From Penelope pileata (Eukaryota > Chordata > Aves > Galliformes > Cracidae), in the NCBI GenBank assembly GCA_013396635.1, contig WBMW01004848.1:32990-96989 (forward strand): a stretch of 64,000 nucleotides of DNA. The letters are read 5' to 3'. Positions 36,194 through 48,080 of the stretch are shown one piece after another (within the stretch, counting starts at the first letter, position 1; each line of letters begins with the position of its first letter). A program made the translations under genes and the position numbers. The notes under the pieces are model-generated. The model ran no database searches and was not told where the DNA came from. It saw nothing but the letters and a program-made list of their open reading frames with translations.

Positions 36194-38687
36194 TGACCTT
36201 AGAATGAATGAGAGGGTAACAAGGCAAATTCCAAGTAACATTGTCTGGAGAGCTATAGATGTTCAGAGGGAAAGCAAGTTTATATCCTACAAATACAACT
36301 AAATGCAGCTATTTTGTCATGGGCATGTGGTTTGCCACAACAGGAATCATAAAAGGATCATGCCTACTACAGTATTTAAAGTGTCATGTAATCAAGACGA
36401 CAGTGAAGCACCAGAGGCAGGTTACAGGGCGGCTGAATGAAATGCAAAGCAGCACAGCACAGAACTGCTTGGGAAGGGCTGACAGTAGCGGCATAATCAG
36501 CCTGAAACTCATAACAGAATAATCTTTTCCAGAGGGCAGTTATGTCACTCCCAAAGTGAATTAATTAAAATAAAATTCACTACCATCTAAGTAGAACTTT
36601 CATGGGTGGATGTAAGGTAGTTCACTATGGAAAAACAGTTCATACGGAGACAATGGCAGCGTATGGCCCTCTATTACCGTTGTCATTGACATCTGTTACC
36701 CTGCTCCTTGCGAAACAGTCTTAACCATTTTTCATTTTCAAAGAACCTCAGTTTCTGCTTGGTAAAACCATCTCCATTTTCACTTTGGGGTAGAAACATC
36801 AAGACAAACAAAATTATCTGAGAGAATTAAAATTTATTTAATAGATATTTAATCTTCACAAAGATTATAGTAGTGAAATTCTAAAGTTTCGAAGGGTCTA
36901 CTCTGCCACCTTTACTCACTGAATATAATCAAGTTAATTGGAAGAATAACGCTTTTGGGAACAGTGAATAAATCATCTGACACTGTAAAAGTGCTAAGAC
37001 AACTGTCTCAGACACGTTTGCTAAAAAACCTGGTATGCAAATGTACTAAAGTATGTTTTTGTTTAGTCCACAGCAATCCCCTAAAAACTTTATTATTCCC
37101 CTTTCCATATTGATTTTACTGTTCCACATACATTCATAGTGTATGAAGAGATAAGAGCAACAAATATCGAGTTCCTGCTTCTGTCTCCTGGAACAAACAG
37201 CAATAATTAATTAGTATCATCTATACTATGTTTGGTTTACTCTGAAATTCAGAAGCACATCTTTATTCATGAGAAAATCCAAATAAATGAATAAATCTTC
37301 TGAGCATTCTAAACTCAATCTTTAATTAAATAGGTCATGTTTCATCTGAGCACTGTACATCACTAATACAGTTCACCATTAAAACACATTACATGATTTT
37401 GTTTTCCCACAGGTGGAAGATAAAGAAAGACAACTAAAAAATTCCACTGAAGTTATCTAGGGCTCAACAGGTAATTTATGATATACATGAGCAGAGTGTT
37501 GCAGTGTAAAAATGTTCAAAGCAAATGGGTTAGCTAGGGCAGAATAGGTGGTTGGGAAGAACATACACATTATTTCTGTAATCATCAGCTCTACATATTT
37601 CACATGAATTCATTGCTGAAAGATCAGAAAAATACTTCAAAACCTTAAATTTAGAACTCCCCTCTTCTTTTATGGGTGAGGAGAGGTAACTGTGGACATA
37701 TATCCTGAAGCTAAATCAGACTGTATCTATTCCTACTCAGCTCTTCCATAACTATGTTTGAGTGAATTCTGTAGGTACACAGAATTCTTATTAATAACTT
37801 AATTTTAAACATGTTAAACAAAAGAGAAGAGCAAGAAAACCTCCCAGGATTTTAAAGATAATCACTTTATAATAAAGGCTCATATTTATATACTACTATA
37901 ATCAGAAATACATTTGAATTTATAAAAGAGATATAAGGAAAGCAATTAGTAATGATTTCAGCGTTCTTAAGGAATGAAAACCAGATGGTCTTGATGAGAA
38001 AGAATCCCAGCTGTGCTGCTTCATGAATTCTGGGCTGGAAAATTTGGAGGATTCTCTTTCACATTTCTATTGACATTTTTTATGTCACCCCAGTTGAGAG
38101 ACTCACTTGTCTGAAAGAAAATGCAAGCACAAAGCTTGCATCAGGAAGCGTATCTTTTCCATACAAATGCAAATCTGAATTTAGCACATTTTTTTTCATT
38201 CTGTCAGTACACTTGCCAAGAGCAAAATAAAGCATAATAACCAATAATAGCAAAAACTCTTGTATTTCATTTTTGAAATGTTCACACTTGCTTAGTCATG
38301 TTGTCTTTCATGAGTCAGAAATCAATCAGCAGTTTAAAGGGAAGGTCCAAAATGAATGGTCTTAGGCAAATGTTTTCAGTAGATCTGCCACAGCTTTGCC
38401 TAGATGTTTTACAGATGCCGAAGGACACCATACACAGTTTGGCCAGTCCTAAATTCCCTAGACACCAATGCACAATTAGAAATAATTTCATCCATGAAGT
38501 TCTGCACTTCTCTCTTGCTTTTGCTCCATGCAAGTTGGAGTTTATATACTTCAACCAAAAATTCCCTAGTTGTATGCATACCCTCTTCTAATGGCCAATA
38601 TTAAATTCAAGATAAAAGAGAATGAGATGTGACTACTTAGAAGCAGGAAGCTATACTCTTTGGTTCAATGTCTTCTGATTGGAGTAC

Positions 38688-38703
38688 AAAAAAAAAAAAA
38701 AAA
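38688..38703 (+). repeat. Poly-A tract
   Basis: Sixteen A in a row, inside an 81-codon frame that therefore starts with a Lys run; not a gene. Confidence 0.95.
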
Positions 38704-40315
38704 TGGGATAGTTGTATTAGCTTTCCAAGTGACTTGTTTCTATCACGTTTATAAATTAGATAGCAAAGTGCAACTTTTTACATTTCTTGAAACACAGCTT
38801 TTGCTCAGCCTAGAAAGAGATGAACAAGGATATTATACTTATCCCTTTAAATTCACGGATACATGGAAGAAGTGTCACAGGACTGTTTCTGAACTTTTAA
38901 AGTAATATACAAGGAATCCTCAGATATTGCAGCGTCAGGCATTTAAAATTTAAGAGTTTTGATTTAAGTGCTTTTATGTCTATAGTTCTTAGAGAAATGC
39001 ATAACGTAAGAGAGGCAGGAACACAGCTTTTCTGAATTGCAAGTTAAGGCTATAACCCACTAAACCACCTTATTTTCATTTCTTTATGACTGAAAAATTA
39101 TTTTTGAACATGCCTGCATACCAGCTAAACTATGTGAAAGTCTGATGCTGGGTCATTGTGTCTCTTACTTAGGTCAGTAAGAACTCATGTATGTTAAGAT
39201 TAGATTGATAGTGATTTTTAAGAGTCATAACTTCAAAGCATCTAAAACCTTTAAAAACCCTACCATGAGAACCTTTCCAAATTGGGCTATCAGTGAATGA
39301 GAAATTATGTAATAGAATTTTACTGGATACCTTAAAAGTCTAATTTCAGCTACTTGCTATTGTCTCTGCATTTAAGTTCACACTGAAGACAATCAGCTCT
39401 TGATTACGGCCTGGTTACGGATCTTGATCGGAGTGGGAACGTTCTAATATATGATAATCTTCGCAATTGTATCTACCAATTCACTGCAACATATTTTTAT
39501 GAAGCCTTATTAAAAACATGGTTTAAAGTATAATAAATAAAATGCATCAATTATAATACATTTGTTTAAGCCAGTGTGACTAACATTACCACCTTGCATG
39601 TGTGATGTAAAAATATATATTCATGTATACATACAGGACACTTACACAAAAATACTTAAGTATTTGGATACAGGTGTGAACACAACCTATTACACTATTT
39701 GCAATTGAAAATAATAACTAATGTCGATATTAAAAATCTCTAATTTGCCTTTTCAATCATTCTTGGTAAAGGCATACAGATAAAAAGGCATCTAGGATAA
39801 GTGTCACTCATCATTTTTTCTGGCCATTTATTATGTCTGTTAACAAGCATTCATGACTTCTGAGACTAGGAACTGCAGCTTACCAGAGATTTTACCTACC
39901 TACTTCCAAAGCATTCCTTCACTGCATTTCTGCAGTACTGTTTTGAATTTATAGAATACTTGAGCTATAGGGCAGTAATTTAATCTGAGGGATATCTGTT
40001 GCTACTGTCTAGAGTGTTTGAAGCACTCATTTAAAATAAAAATTGAAGTGATCCATGCTGGTTTTACTTTGGAAAAAATGGAGAGATTTTTCCCTTGCGT
40101 GTTTTCTGACATCTCTTTGTAGACTTTTGAGTGTAAGATACAATGCACAAATATTTTCTCAGGAAAGACTGTCTCAAGTCTGCAACATCAGGCATGTAAA
40201 GAACAATTCAAAATGGAAGGAATCATAGAGAAAACTGTTCATGGGGTCAAGGGAAAGCAAGGCCTGGATCACAGAAAGTACAATTAGAAGAAAAAAGTTA
40301 TTGTTTTTTTCCATG

Positions 40316-40330
40316 TTTTTTTTTTTTTTT
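40316..40330 (+). repeat. Poly-T tract
   Basis: Fifteen T in a row after TTTTTTTCCATG. Confidence 0.95.
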
Positions 40331-40544
40331 CCCAATGGGGAGGAAGGGAAGAGAATATTTACCACTTTAGCACCTTACTCACAGCCCAGTTGAACCACCA
40401 ATAAGGCCCTCCTGTCACTGCACCATTATACAGAACTTGAGATCAAATCATGACATCTTAGTTCTGATTTTGGCAAAACAATACTGCAACTGTAGATCCT
40501 GTAATCTCAGAAATCAAGTATCATAGCCTTATCTGTTCAGAAAA

Positions 40545-40557
40545 ATATATATATATC
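40545..40557 (+). repeat. (AT)n microsatellite
   Basis: A short perfect run of alternating A and T. Confidence 0.9.
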
Positions 40558-41155
40558 CATGAATCTTATATAAAGCAGATGCACTTCAAAAACATTCTTC
40601 TTGGACCCTTTATCAAACTGACCTTATAACATGTTCACGGTGCTTCCTCTTTCCACCTGTGGAGAAAAGTTTTCTGTGACGCACAGAGACATCCCAGCAT
40701 CCTGCCTCACACATGGACTGCTCTCCGTGCAGATAAGGAACTTTTCATATTTTTCCTAGGTTACACAACTAGCTTTATATTACAAAGAATGATGGGAAAT
40801 TCGTAAACCAATAACAAATGTTGAGGAAACTTTCTAAACAATAATAAAAAAAAAGGCTATTAGTCTCATAGCCTCATTAATTTTAGCATTTTAGCACTGT
40901 TTCTCAGTCTCATCTCTGAGTCCTACATATTACATTGTAGCATACCATATTTGAAATGCTAATATAAATTATCCCATTTTCTTTTTACTGTTCGCAAATG
41001 AATTCTAAAATTCTGCTTATAGTTTGTCATTAATTACAAGGAAAACGTGAATCTGATCACATTTCAGCAGATGTGTAGTTCTACTTCAATCATTTAAAAA
41101 TCCTCCTTTATCTCAGCTAGATGTAGCTTTAAGGACGATTAGTCTATTTTCAGAT

Positions 41156-41236
41156 TAAAAAAAAAAAAAGAAACAAAAAAAACCCTACATATACACAAAT
41201 AAAATTTAAAAAAAAAAAAAAAAACACAAAAAAGGA
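41156..41236 (+). repeat. Double poly-A region
   Basis: Two long A-rich runs (around 41,157-41,182 and 41,207-41,234) flank CCCTACATATACACAAAT. This is low-complexity sequence about 380 bases from the LTR that starts at 41,615; no link between them is evident. Confidence 0.9.
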
Positions 41237-41674
41237 AACCACTCCAAGATACCACCGAGTCATCTCGCACAAAGGGACATTTGGGCACTTCATATTTACT
41301 TGTTAGCAGGAGAATTAGTATTACCATGCTGAAAATCAGAGTGACTCAGATCAAGTTCCTTACGTCAAGAGAGTTCTATGTTCTCACCTTGAAAATTCAT
41401 CTAATATTTTAATTTTAGACTAAACATGATGATCTTAAACAAAGTGGATAATGAAATTTCTCCTTGAGGACTCACCAGGAAATCTCTGACAGAACATTCC
41501 ATACTGGCCCAAGATTCACAGATTCTTGCACAAGCCTTTGAGGAGACTTGGAAATGAGTGTCAGGGTCCAAAGGCTTAACGCACTGATGTTTCACAAATG
41601 CTCATCAATTGGAGTGTGAGAAACGCTCGATGGCCAATGACTTAGGCTCAGGCAGAGTATTAGATGAATGGTCC

Positions 41675-41680
41675 TTTATT
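41675..41680 (-). terminator. LTR polyadenylation signal AATAAA
   Basis: AATAAA on the - strand (TTTATT on +) within GTTAATAAAGGACC, about 65 bases after the TATA-like box and 60 bases before the LTR end: standard spacing for an R-region signal. Confidence 0.75.
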
Positions 41681-41734
41681 AACACTTTGCAAAGTGGGTG
41701 ACCTCGCACGTAGGCACACCAAGCAAAATGTGCA

Positions 41735-41750
41735 GCAGTTTTTATTCTCC
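41735..41750 (-). promoter_or_regulatory. LTR TATA-like box
   Basis: GGAGAATAAAAACTGC on the - strand. It lies between the CCAAT box and the polyadenylation signal, so transcription would start near 41,715 and run toward lower coordinates. Confidence 0.65.
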
Positions 41751-41767
41751 CCCTGCCCTGGTTCTTC

Positions 41768-41772
41768 ATTGG
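41768..41772 (-). promoter_or_regulatory. LTR CCAAT box
   Basis: CCAAT on the - strand within CAACCAATGAAGAACC, about 25 bases upstream of the TATA-like box. Confidence 0.6.
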
Positions 41773-42049
41773 TTGAGTACTTCAGGGCTTACAGTCTACA
41801 GCCCATCCGATACTGCCAATGTCCTGTACCTGATTACAACTTGGGTGCGATTGTTTCCAATTCTCCTCCCCTCTTTGCTTCATGGCCGGTTTAAGCATTG
41901 TCCCTTTTTCCGAGTAACCTTTGAACAAATTCAGGCCTGCTCCTGGTACCCTTCAGAAACACAGACTCTCTCCGGCCTTGTTGCCAAGAATTAGCCAAAA
42001 CTATACCCTGTATTGCTGTGATATGCTATGTTTAAACTGGCCTTCTTGG

Positions 42050-42351
42050 TCACAGTGTTCTGTTTACACCACCCTGACACAGACAGTATCGTAAATAAGG
42101 TACAGCACATTCTGCAGCAAGGAATCCTTCTACAATCTTAGAGAGCAGAACAGCACATATCCAAACGAAGGATACAGACACAGAAAAGAAGATGATACAA
42201 GTAAAAACTAATCTTATACTCTCTAGCTTGGAGGGGGGGTCTCTAAGGGCACTTTGGGGTCCTGTGGGAGACATTTGAGAGGGTTTCAGGTATGTTCTAG
42301 AGTCTTTGGGGAAGGTTAGGGAAATTGGGAGACAGGAAGGAAGGTCCTACA
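42050..42351 (-). pseudogene. Proviral remnant, envelope-tail-like frame
   Basis: Next to the LTR start, the - strand has an open frame that runs from a stop near 42,350 to 42,050, with its first ATG at 42,274 (74 codons from there). About 20 residues in from that Met is a hydrophobic segment of some 20-25 residues able to span a membrane. A short Cys-containing tail follows and ends about 30 bases inside the LTR. The place just before a 3' LTR, the membrane segment and the small overlap into the LTR all fit the C-terminal end of a retroviral envelope transmembrane subunit. No diagnostic envelope motif (such as the CX6CC loop) is in the preserved part, and I see no clear polypurine tract before the LTR. 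It could be non-coding proviral leader or flank instead. Confidence 0.4.
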
Positions 42352-42355
42352 AAAA

Positions 42356-45300
42356 CAACATTCTACTATTTCTTACAGGAGTATCAATGCTACCCTGAGA
42401 CCATTTAATCAGCTTACAATATTGATCTAGTCTGTGCAACCATAACAGAAATTTCTGAAAATATGTCTCCACTGACAGGGAATAAACTCAGAGAATGCAA
42501 AAATCCCTCCTATTTATTAAACGGGGTAGCGCACTTACTTGGGTCCCTTCCTGACTTGGAGCCAGGATGTAGCTAAACTATGTTCGTGCATACAGAAGCC
42601 AAGGACTTTGGTTCTAACCTGTAACTTTATATTCTCAAAAGTAACTCTAGGTCTTAGCAAAACTTGAAACCACACCTACAGCATTCTCTCATTTTAAGAG
42701 TAATATCTTATTCTGTCAAAATGAATGTACACGTGATGGCAGATGGAGTCAAGGTAAGAGAAAATATGAGTAAAGGTCAAAAGTTTGGTCAGAACAAACA
42801 CAACAACGTTTAAGTTTTTCCTGTCCAACTTCCAGGAAATGTTCAGGAAAGAGTTGAAAGAAGCAGCTGATTAAAAATGAAACTTTGTTTCATTTTGAAC
42901 AGGGATTGAACTTGAAGTGTTTTAATGTTCCACTAATAACATGGTAGTAATAGAGTATTAGAGATATGCCTTCTATATTTGTAAGAGGAATTAACCTCTA
43001 AGTCTTTGACATATGTTTCTACAATGCTCCCAATGTCACCTTATGAACTTATAACAAGAATCCGGATACAGGTGTCTCTGCTGTAATGTCAGCAAGTACT
43101 ATGGATAAATATTCTCCAATCAGACCAAAATGACAGAAGACTGTTTTAGCTTTCCATGGTTTTCCTTTGACATTTATTTCTGATCTGGCTTAGTACCCAC
43201 AACTTCGTTCCATCTTCTCCCTTTGTAAGTGTGCCACAGGAATCCAATGACTCTTCTTCGAGCCCTCTGTTCCTCTCAGTATGCACAGCAATGAGTCATT
43301 CCATCAAGCCAAATGGTGTTATATCACGTTGAAACTCCTGAAATGATTAGAATAAGCTCCTAAAATAGAAACCCTTAGGAAACTTTTACCTTCCCCCAGT
43401 ACAGTCTGTTTTTTGAGAAATGTGTTAGAGATCTGCCAATCACATTATATTCTTTGTGTTCTCAGTATGGAGCAATCTGCTGCATAGCTCCATTGAGGAC
43501 TCCTGGATTTGTTAATGCCAAACTTGCTATGGCAAACAACAGATGTGTGGACAGCATAACTTGTACTGAGTGCCCTGGTGACTGACTTGGCACAGTATGA
43601 AGCATGTAGTACAAATATTGCTGTTAAGTCAACATGCGGCCAGATTTTGAAGGGGTTGCAGAAGAATGAATTCAGATGTCACATTCAGAAAAAAATATGA
43701 ACAAACTGCTTCTGAATCTACATACCCTTATCTTTCTCCAAAATAACAAAATGACATGTATACAGGCACATGCATGCACACAGAAGGGAGGAACACAGCT
43801 GCATCCATCTGGATAGAAACAAAGAAAAGGTATTGATTTGAAAGTACCAGCAGGTTGGAGGATGAGTTTAGATACTCTTTCATTTAAACACAGCTGAATT
43901 AAGCTCAGATAATCTCGTTTATACCAAGATGTAAGAAACTCTTCCATCTTTAAGTTTTATTTGTATTTAAATATATCAATCTTCATTCCAATATTTTAAA
44001 AAATGTGTTTTGGAAAGTAAACAGCGCTTTCAGTAGGAAGTTGTTAGCACTTTTTTCAAGCTATCTTTTATCATGCATCAGCTTTAGAAGCAGCCAGAGT
44101 ACAACCCCTTTCTAATGCTGTAATTGAAATAACATTGTGATTTTTTTTCCATTGGGTATATATACTCTTGCAGTGGATCATCTGATGTGAACAATACTTT
44201 TTGTTCCAGAATTTTACTTCAGAGGCCCAGCATACCTTCATAAATGCACTATTATAAGCAGATTGATTTCACAATGAAAGGTGAACTCAGGAGGAGTCAA
44301 CTGTTTTCACTCTGCTGAGGCAGAGGAAGAACTTCTGGTCTATTCAAGCTGCGAGATACACTGCAAATCAACATCTCTTTTATATTAAACCTACACAAGA
44401 ACACCTTAGCTGCAGTCAGAGATAGGATAAAAAAATGCTGGGTGTAGATAAACAAAACAGAAATAATAAACAAAACTGAAATTATTCATAGAGCCTATTT
44501 CCCATATCTGTTCATCAGAAGCTGATCTCTCCTCAAGGAAATGAATCAGCAGATCGCAATGAATAAAAGGGAGCAAATGAAACACTACCTCTGGTTGCTG
44601 GATGCTCAAATCACTAATTTTTAACCCTATGTATTCTGTATAAGACAGAAAGTCTTGACTTTTACCGGTAGGCTTGGCTGGATCACAGTGATCCATAGAA
44701 TTCTGCCCCCTCAAAATGATCACTGCAGTGAATCTCGGCTAATATGAGATGAAACAAGAAGAATGTATCCTTACATTGACAGTATAAATATGCTGTTTAC
44801 TGGCATTTTAGGCTTTACATTCAGACAGTTCCTGGATAGCTATTTTGGTTGAACCCAGATAAGAAACTTGCTCCTAGAAAAAACTATTTAGAGATTTGTA
44901 ATGAAAATATTAAGGTTGACATAAAATATATATGAAAATATATATGTGTGAAAGCACCTAACAACAGGATAAGAGCTTTAAAGAATAATTAGAATTAACA
45001 ACCAAGTACAAATCTGACAGCAATAAAAACGGTAAAAATTGTGAATGATGCTTGGATCAAGACCAAAATGTCTGAACTCCAAGAAAGCCACATTACAGAC
45101 AAATCATCAGCAGAAAACCCAGGCTGTGACAACAGCAGATGAGAGCATATTCTATGTGGTGTTTCTATTCCCATAATCAGAACAGGAAGGTAAACAGTAA
45201 TTATAAAAAAAACCTGCAACCAGGAAATGAGTAGCAACTTTGCCTAGTATTTACGTAGGGTGAAGTAAGCAAAATTCTGAGACAATTGCTTAAGGAATTG

Positions 45301-47954
45301 CTGACTATTAAAAGGTACAAATGACATAGAAATAGCAGTTCATCATTACCAATTAAGAAGAACCTAGCACATACAGTTATACATAGAGAAGACTCATATT
45401 GTGATTGGTCATACTCAAAGCGTAGATTACAGAGAGCGTACATAGCTGGCATCCTTCCTTCTCCATGTAAGATACAAATTACCATGGCCAGACCACTTGG
45501 AAATAAACATAGTGGTACTTGTGAGTACAGCTGAATGAGCAAATGAAATCTAAAAAAGAGTATGCACGAGTGACTGAAAATAGTTTTGCTTAAAATAATT
45601 ATCACTTTCCCTTCATTTCAGCTCTCACACAATTTTGTTAACATTATTTCCTGCAGTAAGAGTGAATACAACCTTCACAGCTTTAGAACATTTAGTTTAT
45701 CCTCCACTTTAGGTACACCCAAGTAATGCTTTGTGAAACAGAAGGGTAGAACAATTAAGCAATCAATTAAGATCACTTTCCTACAAGATCTGCCTCCTAA
45801 CCTAGGTCAGATCCTGGTAAACTGCGAAAGAGAATACTAAATAGCCACACAACTGCTACCACAGAAAACAATTAGGTTAATTTGCATCACAGTTAACATA
45901 CATGTTGTAACTCCTGAAACCCTTCCTCCGAATCTGCTAATTTCTAATCACCGGATGGCTACTTCGGAGAGATTCCTAGCTTTTTTCTCTTCCTGTTCAC
46001 CTGGCCCTAGCCCTGCCCCATAACTTTGCCCCTGTATATCTGCGGATGATATTAATCTCTCTGTTCATATTCTGCACTCTCTTTCAGAACATTTAGTTGT
46101 ATCTTTAGGCAGCATTGTTTCTGCTCCGACTGTTGCATTCCCTTAATGGATGTCTACCATTCCTGCTTTAATACAATTTATAAAAGGCTTTTGAGTCAGA
46201 TGTGCAGGGGTTATCGCCCGAGGTTGCCTGAAACACAGAATCACACACCAATCCCTACAGCACCTGTGTTATGCCTCTCACCTTTGCAAGTCAGACCTGC
46301 TGTGGTAGTGTTGACAACATCACAGTATGTTTTCTAGGAATGCAGTGAAAAACATAATTAACTGGTCCTTTAGCAGACCTTCTTTTCAGTTTGCTAAACA
46401 GCTGATACAGTCTAGAAGTCTTTCTGTTTTGAATGATGTATCTGTAAGAGAACTGGGAAGGAAAAAAAAAGACAGTATTTTGGACTCTATAGTAATTTGA
46501 AACTCCTATCTGAAATCTGGTGAAAGCTGGAACAAACTTTTTCTCACTGAATACAGGTAGAAGTACAATGTTGCTAGCATTAATAATTCTCTTTCTCATT
46601 AAATACAGCATGTCCCAACACAGTACTTCACCCTGTGGCTCAACATAAATAAGCATATGTGTATATATGCATATATACACTAAAGCATGCATGCCTGCAT
46701 GTATATTAGTGTTCAATAAAGACTTCTTCGTGCCTAGAACTTTTTAAAATCAGGAAACTTGATTGGAATCATGATGAATATTTAGAAAGTTACATTTAGG
46801 CATCTGTTTCTTAAATATGTCTATGTCCTGATGAGATTTATAGATTACATAAAGTTCAGCAGAAGGATAATAGTAACTAGGACAGGAAATTAGCAGAATA
46901 TAATTTGAACTATTTATGAAGCATATGCAGTTCATACAAAACTGCATTATAAAGACAACAGCAAGAGAAATGCAGAAAGAAAGAGAGCAGGCCATTCTGA
47001 TAGATTAACACGCTACAGAATGAAACTCCCTGAAGAGCATTAAGGTTTAATAAACTATGGCTATACACGCAGACTACATTGCAGAGAGGCTCCCAGACAG
47101 GCTCTGCATACATACAGCCTAAATGAGAAAACTTGTGCTATGCCCTTGGAGCAGTCCAGGGTCCCACCTACACATAAGTCAGGATTCAAATCCATAAGTA
47201 GAATTTGCTTCCGCTTAATTTCTGCACTTAATATATGGTATCAGCCTATCTTGCTTCTTTATAGATATGACTTCAACACCTCTTCCCAAATACTGGTGGC
47301 AGGAATAGACATCTCTCACCAAGACAAAATACCACTTTTTTGAATATCCATGTCTCCTAGCTCCAAAATTTAACAAGAATTATACTGGTTTTGTGACAAC
47401 AACAGCCCTGATCACTGTGAAAAACTCTGTTTAACGTTTTGCTCAGTGAGATACAGTGTATGAGAGTTACTCACTCTAATAAAAGCAAGATACCACTGAT
47501 AATTTAAGACAAAAGCAGAGGCTGGCATTCTTCCAGCTCACAAAAAGAAGGGTCCTTGAAAACAGCAGTGGAATCACTGTGCTTAACCTTTGATGAGACA
47601 TATGGGCTGGTCACTGATTCTGTAAGACTGGTCCCTCACTACTCATTCATTCTATGGTTTATCTGTTAATACATAAATCTAGTAGTAACCAGTTCATAAT
47701 GCAAACTGCAACCACTGCAGCTAGAAAGTGCATGATTTTGTTTCTGAATACGGCAGTGTTGAAAACCCTCTAGAAAACCTGCTTTTAGTTTTGCTCTTTT
47801 AAACACAATTTTGAATATTTAGAGATACTGCAGAAAAAGAGCACAGATGTGATCAGTGGGCAGGACAAAAAGCATTACAGAGAAAAATTTTAAAAGCTAC
47901 AAATAGTTAATGTATCCTAAATGGAATTAAAGACATAACTTACAGCAAGACCAC
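42356..47954. other. Non-coding DNA, possible further proviral traces
   Basis: No supported gene. The largest frames (- strand, 141 codons at 46,291-46,716, 134 codons at 45,201-45,605 and 105 codons at 44,406-44,723) have no domain motif. The first 300 bases could still be decayed provirus. A GC-richer patch at 45.9-46.24 kb has some LTR-like signals and is treated as a finding. Confidence 0.6.
46659..46680. repeat. Perfect 22-bp palindrome
   Basis: GTGTATATATG is followed directly by its reverse complement CATATATACAC, with no spacer. Such AT-rich palindromes arise easily in TA/TG-rich simple sequence. Confidence 0.95.
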
Positions 47955-48080
47955 ATCAGATGGAGCCCTCAGCAACCTGATCTTCTGGGTGGCAACTCTG
48001 CCTATGGCAAGGGAGTTGGAACTAGATGATCTTTAACATACTTTCCAACTCAAGCCACTCTTATGTTTCTGTGATCGATT
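47955..48080 (+). mobile_element. CR1 LINE 3' end fragment
   Basis: GATGGAGCCCTCAGCAACCT (the ORF2 end), then GGAGTTGGAACTAGATGATC, TTTCCAACTCAAGCC and a TGTTTCTGTGATCGATT tail. It is a severely 5'-truncated CR1 in + orientation, the commonest form of CR1 in bird genomes. Confidence 0.9.

Larger units (their letters stand above)
33346..41614. other. Non-coding DNA with one assembly gap
   Basis: AT-rich sequence without a supported gene. Largest frames are 97 codons (38,298-38,591) and 87 codons (36,259-36,522), both without domain motifs. Homopolymers and a 33-base gap are listed separately. Confidence 0.7.
41615..42079 (-). mobile_element. Well-preserved ERV LTR, antisense
   Basis: On the - strand the element runs from TGTCAGGGTGGTGTAAACAG (start at 42,079) to CGAGCGTTTCTCACA (end at 41,615), 465 bp, with the TGT...ACA ends expected of retroviral LTRs. 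In order it carries a CCAAT box, a TATA-like AGAATAAAAACTGC and an AATAAA signal about 65 bases later. About 60 bases of U5 follow the signal. The layout and undisturbed signals suggest a fairly young LTR that may still be a functional promoter. Sequence on the higher-coordinate side reads as proviral coding sequence, so this is probably a 3' LTR with a truncated provirus rather than a solo LTR. The flanking bases (GGAG and CAGA) do not match, which also argues against a simple solo LTR. The 76- and 98-codon + strand frames here are antisense artefacts. Confidence 0.85.

Noticed and set aside
45201..45605. Hydrophobic 134-codon - strand frame, considered as a receptor-like membrane protein
   Set aside because: No ordered set of receptor motifs is present; the hydrophobicity comes from T-rich - strand sequence.
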